Assembly: GCA_963720945.1 (NCBI GenBank) | Contig: CAVRHH010000007.1 | Span: 186,001 to 250,000, forward strand | Length of the DNA stretch: 64,000 bases | Direction of reading: 5' to 3' | Source: Bog-532 sp963720945 | Lineage (GTDB): Bacteria; Actinomycetota; Actinomycetes; Streptosporangiales; Streptosporangiaceae | Shown: positions 23,912 through 33,103 of the stretch, piece by piece | Layout: every line of letters starts with the position of its first letter | Numbering within the stretch: the stretch's first letter is position 1 | Made by a program: the position numbers and the translations under genes | The notes under the pieces: model-generated | Seen by the model: the letters and a program-made list of their open reading frames with translations, nothing else | What the model was told of the DNA's origin: nothing | Database searches by the model: none

Positions 23912-24734
23912 CCCGTTTGGCCAGCGATATCGCCCCGGCGCCGAGCAGGGCCGCCGTGTACAGGCAGAGCATGCCGAGCCCGGCCCACGGCGACAGGGCC
24001 CAGCTGACCGGTTTGACGGCGGTCAGCGAGTTCTCCGCGATCAGCTCGGGCAGGAACTTCATCGTGGCGTGCTGCGCCGAGATCGGCAGCGGCAGGAACA
24101 GCAGCGGCAGCACGAAGATGAGCCCCACGGCGGCCCCGATCGCGCCCGCCGTGTGCCGGATGATCGCGCCCAGCCCGAGGCCGATCAGCGCGGCCACGCA
24201 CAGGTAGGCGCCGGCCATCAGCACGGCCCGCAGCACGCCGGGCTGGCCGAGCGTCGCGTGCGGGGCCGGGCTCGCCACCGCGGCCTGCCCGGCCAGGAAA
24301 CCGCCGAAGGCGAGGATCTCCCCGGCCGCCAGCGCGACGGTGCCGGCCACGGCCGTCTTGGCCGCGAGCAGCAGCGGGCGGTTCGGCACCGCGGCCAGCG
24401 TCGCGCGGATCATCCCGGAGGAGAACTCGCTAGTGATGGCCAGCGCCCCGAACGTGGCCATGACCAGCTGGCCGATGGCCAGGCCCACGAAGGAGTTCTC
24501 GGTGGGGTCAAACGACGCGCGGTCGGCGGCCGACATGTGCGGGTAGTGCGACGAGTACGTGGCGAGCGAGAGGATCGCCAGGCCGATCATCCCGGCGGCC
24601 ACGATGCCCAGCACCCACCAGGTGGAGCGGACGCTGCGCAGCTTGACCCACTCCATCCGCGCCACGGAGCGGAACCCGTAGTGCCCCTGCGGACCACGGG
24701 CCACCCGCACGGGGGTCAAGGGAACGGCGGTCAT
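23904..24734 (-). CDS. ABC-2 type exporter permease
   Basis: 276 residues with six predicted membrane helices and the opening VARMEWVKLRSVRSTWWVLG usual for permeases of this class, followed by ITSEFSSGMIRATLAAVPNR, a conserved cytoplasmic loop. It overlaps the ATPase gene by four bases and the kinase gene by eight, so the three are translationally coupled. With the ATPase it would form a drug or lipid exporter in the inner membrane. Confidence 0.9.
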   Translation of the reverse strand: MTAVPLTPVRVARGPQGHYGFRSVARMEWVKLRSVRSTWWVLGIVAAGMIGLAILSLATYSSHYPHMSAADRASFDPTENSFVGLAIGQLVMATFGALAITSEFSSGMIRATLAAVPNRPLLLAAKTAVAGTVALAAGEILAFGGFLAGQAAVASPAPHATLGQPGVLRAVLMAGAYLCVAALIGLGLGAIIRHTAGAIGAAVGLIFVLPLLFLPLPISAQHATMKFLPELIAENSLTAVKPVSWALSPWAGLGMLCLYTAALLGAGAISLAKRDA

Positions 24735-25477
24735 GCCAGCCTCCTCAGGCCGCCCAGGGCGGCCTGGGCGCGGTATTCGGTGCTTCCGGACGTGAGGGCC
24801 AGGAACGCCTCTTCCAGCGACGCGGCCCGCGCGGACAGCTCCGCGACCGTCGTCTCGGCGAGCAGCCGTCCCTGCCCCACGACGATCAGGTCATCCGCGG
24901 TGAGGGCCATTTCGCTGATCAGGTGGCTGGAGACGAACACCGTGCGGCCCTCGGCGGCCAGCGACCGCAGCAGCGTGCGCAGCCACCGGATGCCTTCCGG
25001 GTCGAGCCCGTTGACCGGCTCGTCCAGCATCAGGACCTCCGGGTCGCCGAGCAGTGCGGTGGCGATACCGAGCCGCTGCGCCATGCCGAGGGAGAACTTC
25101 CCGGCGCGTTCCCCCGCCGCCTGCCCGAGGCCGACGATGCCGAGCACTTCCTCGACCCGGCGGGGCGGGATGGCGTTGCTGGCCGCGAGCGCGGTCAGGT
25201 GGGCACGCGCGGTGCGCCCGGCGTGGAACGCCTTCGCCTCCAGCAGGGAACCGACCTCGCGCAGCGGCCAGCCCAGCTCGGGGTAGCGCCGCCCGCCGAT
25301 GCTGGCCCGCCCGGCGTCCGGGCGGTCCAGGCCGATGATCATCCGCATCGTGGTCGACTTGCCGGAGCCGTTCGGGCCGAGAAAACCCGTCACGGTGCCG
25401 GGGCGGACGTCGAAGCTGAGCTCGTCGACCGCGAGCGTGCGGCCGTAACGTTTCGTGAGACCCCGGGCCTCGATCAT
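24731..25477 (-). CDS. ABC exporter ATP-binding protein
   Basis: 248 residues. Walker A FLGPNGSGKSTTMRMIIG, signature SLGMAQRLGIATALLGDP, Walker B VLMLDEPVNGLDPEG, H-loop in VFVSSHLISEM. The DrrA-like pattern indicates export of hydrophobic compounds together with the permease downstream. It is the first gene of the four-gene operon. ATG 25477 has AAGGAGG a few bases upstream. The 130-bp space to the divergent peptidase gene at 25611 probably holds both promoters. Confidence 0.95.
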   Translation of the reverse strand: MIEARGLTKRYGRTLAVDELSFDVRPGTVTGFLGPNGSGKSTTMRMIIGLDRPDAGRASIGGRRYPELGWPLREVGSLLEAKAFHAGRTARAHLTALAASNAIPPRRVEEVLGIVGLGQAAGERAGKFSLGMAQRLGIATALLGDPEVLMLDEPVNGLDPEGIRWLRTLLRSLAAEGRTVFVSSHLISEMALTADDLIVVGQGRLLAETTVAELSARAASLEEAFLALTSGSTEYRAQAALGGLRRLA

Positions 25478-25610
25478 GCTGACCTCCTTAGGCTCAATTG
25501 CCTTCGGACGTTCACGCTATGGACGGCGGCCGTCCCGCAGAACGCGGCTTCCACCCGTCTTCCCGCGGGGGTTATCCCCCGGAAACCGGTCCCCGGCGTA
25601 CGGTCGGAGG

Positions 25611-26894
25611 GTGACGAGCTACCGCCAGCCTGGCACCGTGCTGACCGACCACACGTTCCGCGTTCCGCTCGACTACCAGCGGCCCGGGGGCCCCCAGATC
25701 GAGGTGTTCGCCCGCGAGGTGGTCGCGGCGGACAAGGCGGACGCGGCCCTGCCGTGGCTGCTGTACCTGCAGGGCGGCCCGGGGTTCGGCTCGCCCCGCC
25801 CCACCGGGCGGGACAGCTGGCTGAAGCGCGCCCTGGACGACTACCGCGTGCTGCTGCTTGACCAGCGCGGCACCGGCCAGTCCACCCCGGCGAACCGGCT
25901 CAGCCTGGCCCATCTCGGTTCACCCGCGGCGCAGGCCGACTACCTGGCGCTGTTCCGGGCCGACAACATCGTCCGGGACGCCGAGCGGATCCGGCACGAG
26001 CTGGCGGGCGGTGCGCCGTGGAGCGTCCTCGGGCAGAGCTTTGGCGGCTTCTGCGCGGTCACCTACCTGTCGCTGGCCGCCGACGGCATCCGGGAGGCGT
26101 TCATCACCGGCGGCCTGCCCGGCCTGGACGTGACCGCCAACGACGTCTACCGGGTCGCCTATCCCCGGGTCGCCGCGAAGAACACCGAGCACTATGAGCG
26201 CTATCCCGCCGACGTGGAACGCGCCCGCCGGATCGCCCGGCACCTGGCCGCCCGGGACATCCGGCTGCCCGGCGGCGGCCAGCTCACCGTCGAGAACTTC
26301 CAGGTCCTCGGGCGCGTCCTGGGCATGAGCACCGGCAGCCACACGCTGCACTACCTGATCGAGGAAGCGTTCCTCGGCGACGAACTGTCCGACGTGTTCC
26401 TCCGCGACGCCGAATCGGCGCTCACGTTCACCACCGGGCCGCTGTACGCCGTCCTGCACGAGGCCTGCTACGCGCAGGGCTTCGCGACGAAATGGTCCGC
26501 GGCGCGGGTCCGGTCCGAATTCCCGGCGTTTGACCCGGCCGCGGCGCTCACCGGCGATGCCCCGCTGATGTTCACCGGCGAGATGATGTACCCGTGGATG
26601 ATCGAGGCCGATCCCATGCTGGCGCCGCTGCGGGAGGTGGCCGACCTGCTGGCCGACCGGGACACCTGGCCGCTGCTGTACGATCCGATCCGGCTGGGCG
26701 CGAACGACGTCCCGGTGGCGGCGGCCGTCTACTACGCCGACATGTACGTCGACCGGGACGACTCGATGCGGACCGCGGCGGCGATCCGCGGGCTCCGGCC
26801 GTGGGTTACCAGCGAATACGAGCACGACGGCCTGCGGGTCAGTCACGGGACCGTGCTGGACCGGCTGATCGCGATGGCGCATGGCAACGTCTGA
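25611..26894 (+). CDS. Proline iminopeptidase-like alpha/beta hydrolase
   Basis: 427 residues from GTG 25611, chosen because homology starts at once (TDHTFRVPLDY); the reading frame extends upstream without protein-like sequence. Features: oxyanion-hole HGGPG equivalent LQGGPGFGSPRPTG, LLDQRGTGQSTPAN, nucleophile elbow LGQSFGGFCAVTYLSL, acid and His near the C-terminus (EYEHDGLRVSHG). These enzymes release N-terminal residues, usually proline, from small peptides in the cytoplasm. GGAGG directly touches the start, an unusual spacing. The gene overlaps the GyrI-like gene by 14 bases. Confidence 0.88.
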   Translation: MTSYRQPGTVLTDHTFRVPLDYQRPGGPQIEVFAREVVAADKADAALPWLLYLQGGPGFGSPRPTGRDSWLKRALDDYRVLLLDQRGTGQSTPANRLSLAHLGSPAAQADYLALFRADNIVRDAERIRHELAGGAPWSVLGQSFGGFCAVTYLSLAADGIREAFITGGLPGLDVTANDVYRVAYPRVAAKNTEHYERYPADVERARRIARHLAARDIRLPGGGQLTVENFQVLGRVLGMSTGSHTLHYLIEEAFLGDELSDVFLRDAESALTFTTGPLYAVLHEACYAQGFATKWSAARVRSEFPAFDPAAALTGDAPLMFTGEMMYPWMIEADPMLAPLREVADLLADRDTWPLLYDPIRLGANDVPVAAAVYYADMYVDRDDSMRTAAAIRGLRPWVTSEYEHDGLRVSHGTVLDRLIAMAHGNV

Positions 26895-27375
26895 GCCCGC
26901 CCTGGTGCGACGCCCGGAACAGCCGTATGCGGCGATCTATGGCGTCGTGACCATGGAGACGATCCCCCTGATCGCCGACCGCCTGCCCGAGGTCTTCGGC
27001 TGGCTTGCCGAACGCGGGATCCCGGCCGGCCCGCCGTTCCTCCGCTACAACGCCGTCGGCCCGGGCGGCTGGGTGGAGCTTGAGGCCGGCGTCCCGGTCG
27101 CCGCCGCCGTGACCGGCGCCGAACCGGTGCTGGCGGGGCTGCTGCCCGCGGGCCGGTACGCCGTGGTCCGCCACACCGGCCCGTTCAGCCAGCTCGCCGG
27201 CGCCACACGGGACCTGCTTGACTGGGCGGCCGCACGCGGCCTGGCCTGGGACAGGACCGAGTCGCCCGCGGGCGAGCGCTGGGGATGCCGGCTCGAGGTC
27301 TACCTCACCAATCCGGCCGCGGAACCCGGCCCGGCCACGTGGGAGACCGAGCTCGCCTTCCGCCTGGCCGGCTGA
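26881..27375 (+). CDS. GyrI-like small-molecule-binding domain protein
   Basis: 164 residues formed by the two-fold SHS2 repeat of the GyrI-like family: QPYAAIYGVVTMETIPLIAD, GPPFLRYNAVGPGGWVELEA, RYAVVRHTGPFSQLAGATRD and a C-terminal VYLTNP. Members bind hydrophobic cations or protect gyrase; stand-alone forms are often multidrug-binding or hydrolytic. It overlaps the end of the peptidase gene, so co-expression is expected. No DNA-binding domain is present. Confidence 0.85.
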   Translation: MATSEPALVRRPEQPYAAIYGVVTMETIPLIADRLPEVFGWLAERGIPAGPPFLRYNAVGPGGWVELEAGVPVAAAVTGAEPVLAGLLPAGRYAVVRHTGPFSQLAGATRDLLDWAAARGLAWDRTESPAGERWGCRLEVYLTNPAAEPGPATWETELAFRLAG

Positions 27376-27417
27376 GGCCGTACTTCATGGCCCGCCGGCA
27401 CCGCGGCGAGAGCGGGG

Positions 27418-28287
27418 TCAGTGCTCCAGGCGGAGGAGGCGGATCGCGTTCTGCTTGACGATCTTGGGGCGGATCTCCGGCTTGACGTCCAGCTTGTCGA
27501 AGTCGCGGAACCAGCGTTCCGGCGTCAGCAGCGGGTAGTCCGTGCCGAACAGTACCTTGTCCTGAAGCAGCGAGTTCATGGCGCGCACCAGCTGCGGCGG
27601 GAAGTACTTCGGCGACCAGCCGGACAGGTCGATGAACACGTTGGCCTTGTGCGTGGCGATCGAGATCGCGGCATCCTGCCACGGCACCGACGGGTGGGCC
27701 AGGATCACCGTCAGCCCGGGGAAATCGGCCGCCACGTCGTCGATCAGCATCGGGTCGGACAGCCGCAGCTTGATCCCCCGGCCCCCGGGCAGCCCGGCGC
27801 CGATCCCCGTCTGGCCGGTGTGGAAGACGGCCGGGACGCCCAGCTCCTCGATCGCCGCGTACAGCGGGTACACGCTCCGGTCGTTGGGCGTGAACCCCTG
27901 CAGGCTGGGGTGGAACTTGAACCCGCGGACGCCGTGCTCGGCCACCAGCCGGCGGGCGCGGCGCACCGCCTCGTCCGGCACGAGCGGGTCCACCGAGCCG
28001 AACGGGATCAGCACATCGGCGAAGCCGGCCGCGCGGTCGGCGATCTCCTCGCTCGGCAGCGCCGGATGGCCGGTGGCGGTCGCCGCATCCACGGTGAAGA
28101 TCACCGCGGCCATCCGGCGTTCCCGGTAGAACGCGGCGATCTGCTCCACCGTGGGCGTGCGCTCGTCCCCGGACCTGAAGTACGCGGCGGACGCGGCAAG
28201 CAGCTCGTCGTCCATCGAGTAGTGCCCGTGTCCATCTCCCTCGACGTGCACGTGCACGTCGATCGCTACCAGCGACGTCGTATCCAT
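27418..28287 (-). CDS. Amidohydrolase family 2 protein
   Basis: 289 residues from ATG 28287 (homology begins at SLVAIDVHVHVEG). Metal-binding features of the amidohydrolase-2 TIM barrel are clear: HVHVEG near the start, the strand GFKFHPSLQGFTP, VFHTGQTG, LTVILAHPSVPW, and the final Asp in LFGTDYPLLTPE. Such enzymes act as hydrolases or non-oxidative decarboxylases on aromatic or cyclic acids in the cytosol. It is oriented toward the peptidase/GyrI pair and is probably monocistronic. Confidence 0.9.
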   Translation of the reverse strand: MDTTSLVAIDVHVHVEGDGHGHYSMDDELLAASAAYFRSGDERTPTVEQIAAFYRERRMAAVIFTVDAATATGHPALPSEEIADRAAGFADVLIPFGSVDPLVPDEAVRRARRLVAEHGVRGFKFHPSLQGFTPNDRSVYPLYAAIEELGVPAVFHTGQTGIGAGLPGGRGIKLRLSDPMLIDDVAADFPGLTVILAHPSVPWQDAAISIATHKANVFIDLSGWSPKYFPPQLVRAMNSLLQDKVLFGTDYPLLTPERWFRDFDKLDVKPEIRPKIVKQNAIRLLRLEH

Positions 28288-28431
28288 AGCAGCGAACCTA
28301 CGCCACCGCGTTGATTCACCGCCCGGCCTGTGCCAGGGTCGGCGCTGTGGCAACTGGCGGTGAACCTCCCGCGGTGACGGGAGTTTTGGGTCGCATGCGC
28401 CAGTTTCTCCGCCGGTAGTGAAGGCGCGCCG

Positions 28432-28485
28432 GTCAGGAATGGAGAAGCGCGACGTACGGAGCCGCAGCTAGCCTGATCGTTATGG
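28432..28485 (+). repeat. 54-bp upstream segment, copy 1
   Basis: About 80 percent identical to 28947-29000; both end in TAGCCTGATCGnnATGG. This copy lies upstream of the AraC gene, the other directly upstream of the VOC gene, where its ATG is the VOC start. It suggests a past tandem duplication of the VOC promoter region. Confidence 0.6.
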
Positions 28486-28526
28486 CCTCGACTTGCTGGT
28501 CCCGCAGCGATGAAAGGAGTTCGCTC

Positions 28527-28991
<465 letters not shown>

Positions 28992-28996
28992 TCGCC

Positions 28997-29407
28997 ATGG
29001 ACATCACCATTCACGCGAGCTTCCTGCCGCACGACGACCCGGACGCCTCCCTGGCCTTCTATCGTGACACCCTCGGCTTCGAGGTCCGCAGCGACGTCGG
29101 AAACGGCACGATGCGCTGGATAACGGTCGGCCCCGCCGGCCAGCCCGGCACATCCATCCTCCTGGCGCCGCCGGCCGCCGACCCTGGGGTCACCGACGAC
29201 GAGCGCCGCACCATCGCCGAGATGATGGCCAAGGGCACCTACGGCTGGATCCTGCTGGCCACCGCCGACCTCAACGGCACCTTCGAGAAGGTGCAGGCCG
29301 GCGGAGCCGAGGTCGTCCAGGAGCCGACCGAGCAGCCGTACGGGATTCGCGACTGCGCATTCCGCGATCCCGCGGGCAACCTGGTCCGCATCCAGGAGCT
29401 GCGCTGA
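28997..29407 (+). CDS. VOC-superfamily (glyoxalase/bleomycin-resistance fold) protein
   Basis: 136 residues with the paired beta-alpha-beta-beta-beta modules of VOC proteins: HASFLPHDDPDASLAFYRDT, LGFEVRSDVGNGTMRWITVG, GGAEVVQEPTEQPYGIRDCA, RDPAGNLVRIQEL. The metal-ligand positions His4-like and the final Glu are present in the usual places. It probably isomerises, cleaves or sequesters a small electrophile. Start ATG 28997 follows the AraC stop by five bases, so co-transcription and control by that regulator are likely. Confidence 0.9.
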   Translation: MDITIHASFLPHDDPDASLAFYRDTLGFEVRSDVGNGTMRWITVGPAGQPGTSILLAPPAADPGVTDDERRTIAEMMAKGTYGWILLATADLNGTFEKVQAGGAEVVQEPTEQPYGIRDCAFRDPAGNLVRIQELR

Positions 29408-29574
29408 GCCGTCCGGCAATCGGGGGCCGGGGCCCAGTGGGCTCGGCGAGACCGTGGCCTACGGTTGAAACATGAACCGGATGCGGGTGTCGGCGGCGAA
29501 GGTCTTCGGCGCGAGCCCGGAGCGGATCTTCGCACTGCACCGGGGCATAAACATCGAGGGGAACAGCACAGGCG

Positions 29575-30939
29575 ATGGGCATCACCTACTCAAGCGTCGT
29601 GGACGCGCCGATCAGCGAGGTGTTCGAGTGGCACGCCCGGCCTGGCGCGATCACCCGGCTGTCGCCGCCGTGGCAGCCGGTCCGGGTCGGGCAGGAGGCC
29701 ACCTCGCTGCGTGACGGGCGCGCGGTCCTGCTGCTGCCCGGCGGGGTGCGCTGGGTGGCCGAGCATCAGCCGGACGGCTACAATCCGCCGCACCAGTTCG
29801 TCGACCAGCTCGTCTCGGCCGGGCTGTCGTCGGTCGTGTCCTGGCGGCACACGCACATGTTCAGCGCCGAGGGCGAAGCCGAGGCGGAAAACGAGACCCG
29901 GGTCAGCGACGACGTGCAGACCCCGGTCCCTGCGTCGGCGCTGCGGCAAATGTTCGCCTACCGGCACCGCCAGCTCGCCGCGGACCTGGCCACCCAGCAC
30001 TGGGCGCGGCTGCACCGCGGTGAGCCGCTGACGGTCGCGATCACCGGCGCGAGCGGCCTGGTCGGGACCGCGCTGACCGCGCTGCTGAGCACCGGCGGCC
30101 ACCAGGTGATCAAGCTCGTCCGCCACCCGGCTCAGGGCCCCGGCGAGCGCCAGTGGCAGCCGGACCAGCCGGACCCGGGGCTGCTGGACGGCGTGGACGC
30201 CGTGGTGCACCTGGCCGGGGCCAGCATCGCGGGCCGGTTCACGCCCGCGCACAAGCGGGCGGTCCGGGAAAGCCGGGTCGGGCCCACCCGGCGGCTGGCC
30301 GATCTGGCCGCCGCCGCCCGTGCCTCGGGCGGCCCGCAGACGTTCGTGAGCGCGTCGGCGATCGGCTACTACGGCGCCGACCGCGGCGATGAGATCCTCG
30401 GCGAGGACAGCGCGCCCGGCGATGGCTTCCTGGCCCGCCTGGTCGTGGAATGGGAAGCGGCCACCGCGCCCGCCGCGGACGCCGGCCTGCGGGTCGTGCA
30501 GGTCCGCACCGGGATCGTCCAGACGCCCAAGGGCGGCACCCTGCGGCTGCTGTTCCCGCTGTTCGAAGCGGGGCTGGGCGGGCGTCTCGGATCCGGGCGG
30601 CAGTGGCTGTCCTGGATTGGCATCGACGACCTGGCCGACGTGTACCTGCGCGCGCTCGTCGATCCCGCGCTGTCCGGGCCGGTCAACGCGGTCGCGCCGG
30701 ACCCGGTCCGGAACCTGGACTACACCCGGACACTCGGCTCGGTGCTGCGCCGGCCGACCGTCGTCCCGGTCCCGGGGTTCGGGCCACGGCTGCTGCTCGG
30801 TGCGGAGGGCGCCCGTGAGCTGGCCGAGGCCAGCCAGCGGGTCCGCCCGGACGCGCTGCTGGCGGCCGGCCACACGTTCCGTTACGCGCGGCTCGAACCG
30901 GCCCTGCGGCACCTGCTCGGGCACGTCACCGGCGCCTGA
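29575..30939 (+). CDS. TIGR01777-type SDR epimerase with N-terminal SRPBCC domain
   Basis: 454 residues. Residues 1-145 are a START/SRPBCC-like ligand pocket (YSSVVDAPISEVFEWHARPG, then VDDVQ-type strand ending RQMFAYRHRQLAADL). Residues 150-400 are an extended SDR: AITGASGLVGTALTALL (NAD-binding GxxGxxG), VVHLAGASIAGRFTPAHKRA, SASAIGYYG with the catalytic Tyr, and the C-terminal DUF1731 portion (RRPTVVPVPGFGPRLLLG). The fused two-domain form is common in actinomycetes. Function in the cell is not established; nucleotide-sugar or lipid modification has been suggested for the family. Confidence 0.9.
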   Translation: MGITYSSVVDAPISEVFEWHARPGAITRLSPPWQPVRVGQEATSLRDGRAVLLLPGGVRWVAEHQPDGYNPPHQFVDQLVSAGLSSVVSWRHTHMFSAEGEAEAENETRVSDDVQTPVPASALRQMFAYRHRQLAADLATQHWARLHRGEPLTVAITGASGLVGTALTALLSTGGHQVIKLVRHPAQGPGERQWQPDQPDPGLLDGVDAVVHLAGASIAGRFTPAHKRAVRESRVGPTRRLADLAAAARASGGPQTFVSASAIGYYGADRGDEILGEDSAPGDGFLARLVVEWEAATAPAADAGLRVVQVRTGIVQTPKGGTLRLLFPLFEAGLGGRLGSGRQWLSWIGIDDLADVYLRALVDPALSGPVNAVAPDPVRNLDYTRTLGSVLRRPTVVPVPGFGPRLLLGAEGARELAEASQRVRPDALLAAGHTFRYARLEPALRHLLGHVTGA

Positions 30940-31020
30940 CCCGCGGCCCGGGCACGTCACCGGCGCGTGCCGCATCCCGGCCGGGATGGCTCGTCACGAG
31001 CCCTATGTCCCCCGGGCCGG

Positions 31021-31950
31021 TCAGGCGAACACGATCGTCTTGTTCTGGTGCACGATGACCCGGTCGTCCAGATGCCAGCCGACGGCGCGGGCGAGCACCG
31101 AGCGCTCCACGTGCCGCCCCAGTTTCCGTAGTTCGGTCACGGTGTAACGGTGGTCGACGCGGACAATGTCCTGTTCGATGATCGGCCCGGCGTCCAGTTC
31201 GGCGGTTACGTAGTGCGCGGTGGCGCCGATCAGCTTGACGCCCCGGTCGGCCGCCGCCTGGTACGGGTTGGCGCCGGCGAACGCCGGCAGGAAGCTGTGG
31301 TGGATGTTGATGACCGGAACGGCGCACTCGTCGAGGAACTCAGCCGACAGGATCTGCATGTACCGGGCCAGCACCACCACGTCCACGTCCTCGGCCGCCA
31401 GCAGCTTCAGCTGAGCTCGCTCGGCCTCTGGCCGCGTCTCCCGGGTCACCGGGACGTGGTGGAACGGAATGCCCCAGCTGGCGACGGTTTCGGCCAGGTC
31501 GGGGTGATTGGAAACGACCATCCGGATATCGGCGTTGAGCTCACCGGAGTGCGTCCGCCAGAGCACTTCCTGCAGCGCGTGATCGGCCTTGGAGACAAAG
31601 AGGGCCATCCGCTTCAGTTCCGCGGCCTGGGTCATCTTCCAGCGCATGGAAAAGGAATCCGACAACGCGGCGAAATCGCCCGCCAATTCCGCGTAGCACC
31701 CGCTGAGGCCGGGCAGGTGAAACTCCACCAGCAGGTAGAACGTCCCCCCGGAGGGATCGGTCGAATGCTGCTGGGACTCCAGAATGTTGGCCCCGGCGTC
31801 GAAAAGGAAACGTGATACGGCGGCCACGATGCCGGGCCGGTCCGGGCAGGAAATCAGCAGCCGCCCGATGTCGCGTTTCTCGTTGTCTGCGTCTTGCGGC
31901 GCGGAGGCACCCGCCGGATGCTGCCGTACCGCTGCGTTGGTGGATGGCAC
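31021..31950 (-). CDS. purU: Formyltetrahydrofolate deformylase
   Basis: 309 residues. An N-terminal ACT domain (GRLLISCPDRPGIVAAVSRF, about 28-110) is followed by a formyltransferase-like catalytic domain. The active-site pattern is present: VNIHHSFLPAFAGANPYQAA for the Asn/His pair and the Asp in ELDAGPIIEQD. The enzyme hydrolyses 10-formyl-THF to formate and THF, balancing one-carbon pools for purine synthesis. ATG 31950. The N-terminal extension of about 25 residues before the ACT domain is low complexity and the true start could be slightly downstream. Confidence 0.95.
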   Translation of the reverse strand: MPSTNAAVRQHPAGASAPQDADNEKRDIGRLLISCPDRPGIVAAVSRFLFDAGANILESQQHSTDPSGGTFYLLVEFHLPGLSGCYAELAGDFAALSDSFSMRWKMTQAAELKRMALFVSKADHALQEVLWRTHSGELNADIRMVVSNHPDLAETVASWGIPFHHVPVTRETRPEAERAQLKLLAAEDVDVVVLARYMQILSAEFLDECAVPVINIHHSFLPAFAGANPYQAAADRGVKLIGATAHYVTAELDAGPIIEQDIVRVDHRYTVTELRKLGRHVERSVLARAVGWHLDDRVIVHQNKTIVFA

Positions 31951-32032
31951 AGGTATAAGTGTGCGGCATCAGCACGGCCGGATATAGCAAAACCCGGGCC
32001 CAGCCCGGGCCCGCCGCGGGACGCCGGGGCCG

Positions 32033-32386
32033 TCAGGCGTCGGCGATGGCGTCCGCGACGCTTTCGTAGACCGGAATCAGCTGGTCGGCCCGGGTCAGCT
32101 GGAGCACCCTGGCCACGGAGAGCTGCGGCGCGGCGAGGCTGAGCACACCGCCCTGCTGATCCAGTTCCCGGCTGGAGCGCAGCAGCATCCGCAGCCCGGT
32201 GGAATCCATGAAGCTCAGCGCGGACAGGTCGACGATGAGCAGCCCGGGGCGCTGCAGCACGACCGACTCCAGGACGTTATACAGTTCCTCGCTGTTCGTC
32301 GCGTCGACCTCGCCGCTCAGCACCACGACCGCGTACGCGGCCCCGGTCGAATCGGGGACCGTCACCGACGCTCTCAGCAGGCCCAC
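32033..32386 (-). CDS. STAS-domain anti-sigma factor antagonist
   Basis: 117 residues, a single STAS domain: VVLSGEVDATNSEELYNVLE, LLIVDLSALSFMDSTGLRML with the phosphorylatable Ser of the SpoIIAA type, and LSVARVLQLTRADQLIPVYE at the end. It should release a sigma factor by binding its anti-sigma kinase when dephosphorylated. No anti-sigma or sigma gene is adjacent, so its partner is elsewhere. ATG 32386. Confidence 0.9.
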   Translation of the reverse strand: MGLLRASVTVPDSTGAAYAVVVLSGEVDATNSEELYNVLESVVLQRPGLLIVDLSALSFMDSTGLRMLLRSSRELDQQGGVLSLAAPQLSVARVLQLTRADQLIPVYESVADAIADA

Positions 32387-32552
32387 AAACTTTCTTATAC
32401 ACCTGCGGCGTGATCGTCTGCCGCCCCCCTGGGGGTGGCAAAGGTTACGTTCTGGCCGCGAAGGTCACCAAGCTTCCCGGAGGCGGCCGCGCGCATGTGA
32501 CCGGCCCGGCCCGCTGCCGCCGCGCCCGGCGGCCCGCCGTAACGTGGCCCTC

Positions 32553-33068
32553 GTGAACGATGACGGCGACCCGGCGGCCGGGCTGGACCCAGGCTACGGG
32601 GAGCTGCCGTCGATCCCGGTATCGGCGGGCGCGCTGATCTTCGACCGTGGCGGCCGGCTGCTCATCCTCAAACCGACCTACAAGCCGGGCTGGACGATCC
32701 CGGGCGGGGTGATGGAGGCGGACGGAGAGACGCCCTGGCAGGCGTGCCAGCGTGAGGTGCGCGAGGAATGCGGCCTCGAGGTGAGCCGTGGCCGGCTGGC
32801 CTGCATGGACTTCCGGCCCCCGCGTCCCGGGCGGCCCGGGGGCATCCGGTACCTGTTCGATTGCGGTTCGTTCGGCCGCAAGCGCCTGGCCGCGATCATG
32901 CCGCAGCCGGAGGAGATCGCCGGGTACCGGCTGGCGGACCTGGCCGAGGCGCTGTCCCTGCTGCGGGGCCCGATCCGGCGGCGGGTGCGTGCGGCGTGCG
33001 CGGGCCGCGGGCTGGTGTATCTGGAGGACGGGCGGCCGGTGAAGGGAGTGCGGTCCCCAGCTGGCTGA
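32553..33068 (+). CDS. NUDIX hydrolase
   Basis: 171 residues from GTG 32553 (GTG 32544 also in frame). The Nudix box is complete: GGVMEADGETPWQACQREV followed by REECGLEV. The N-terminal strand VSAGALIFDRGGRLLILKPT is typical. The enzyme hydrolyses a nucleoside diphosphate linked to another moiety; the exact substrate is unknown. It is tail-to-tail with ppk2. Confidence 0.9.
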   Translation: MNDDGDPAAGLDPGYGELPSIPVSAGALIFDRGGRLLILKPTYKPGWTIPGGVMEADGETPWQACQREVREECGLEVSRGRLACMDFRPPRPGRPGGIRYLFDCGSFGRKRLAAIMPQPEEIAGYRLADLAEALSLLRGPIRRRVRAACAGRGLVYLEDGRPVKGVRSPAG

Positions 33069-33103
33069 GCGGCACGTTCGCTGAGCGGGCGCGGGCGCGG
33101 CGG

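Noticed and set aside
22466..24007. Very long open frame opposite the histidine kinase and permease genes
   Set aside because: Arg/Gly/Gln/His-rich antisense frame typical of GC-rich DNA; the minus-strand genes have full domain support.
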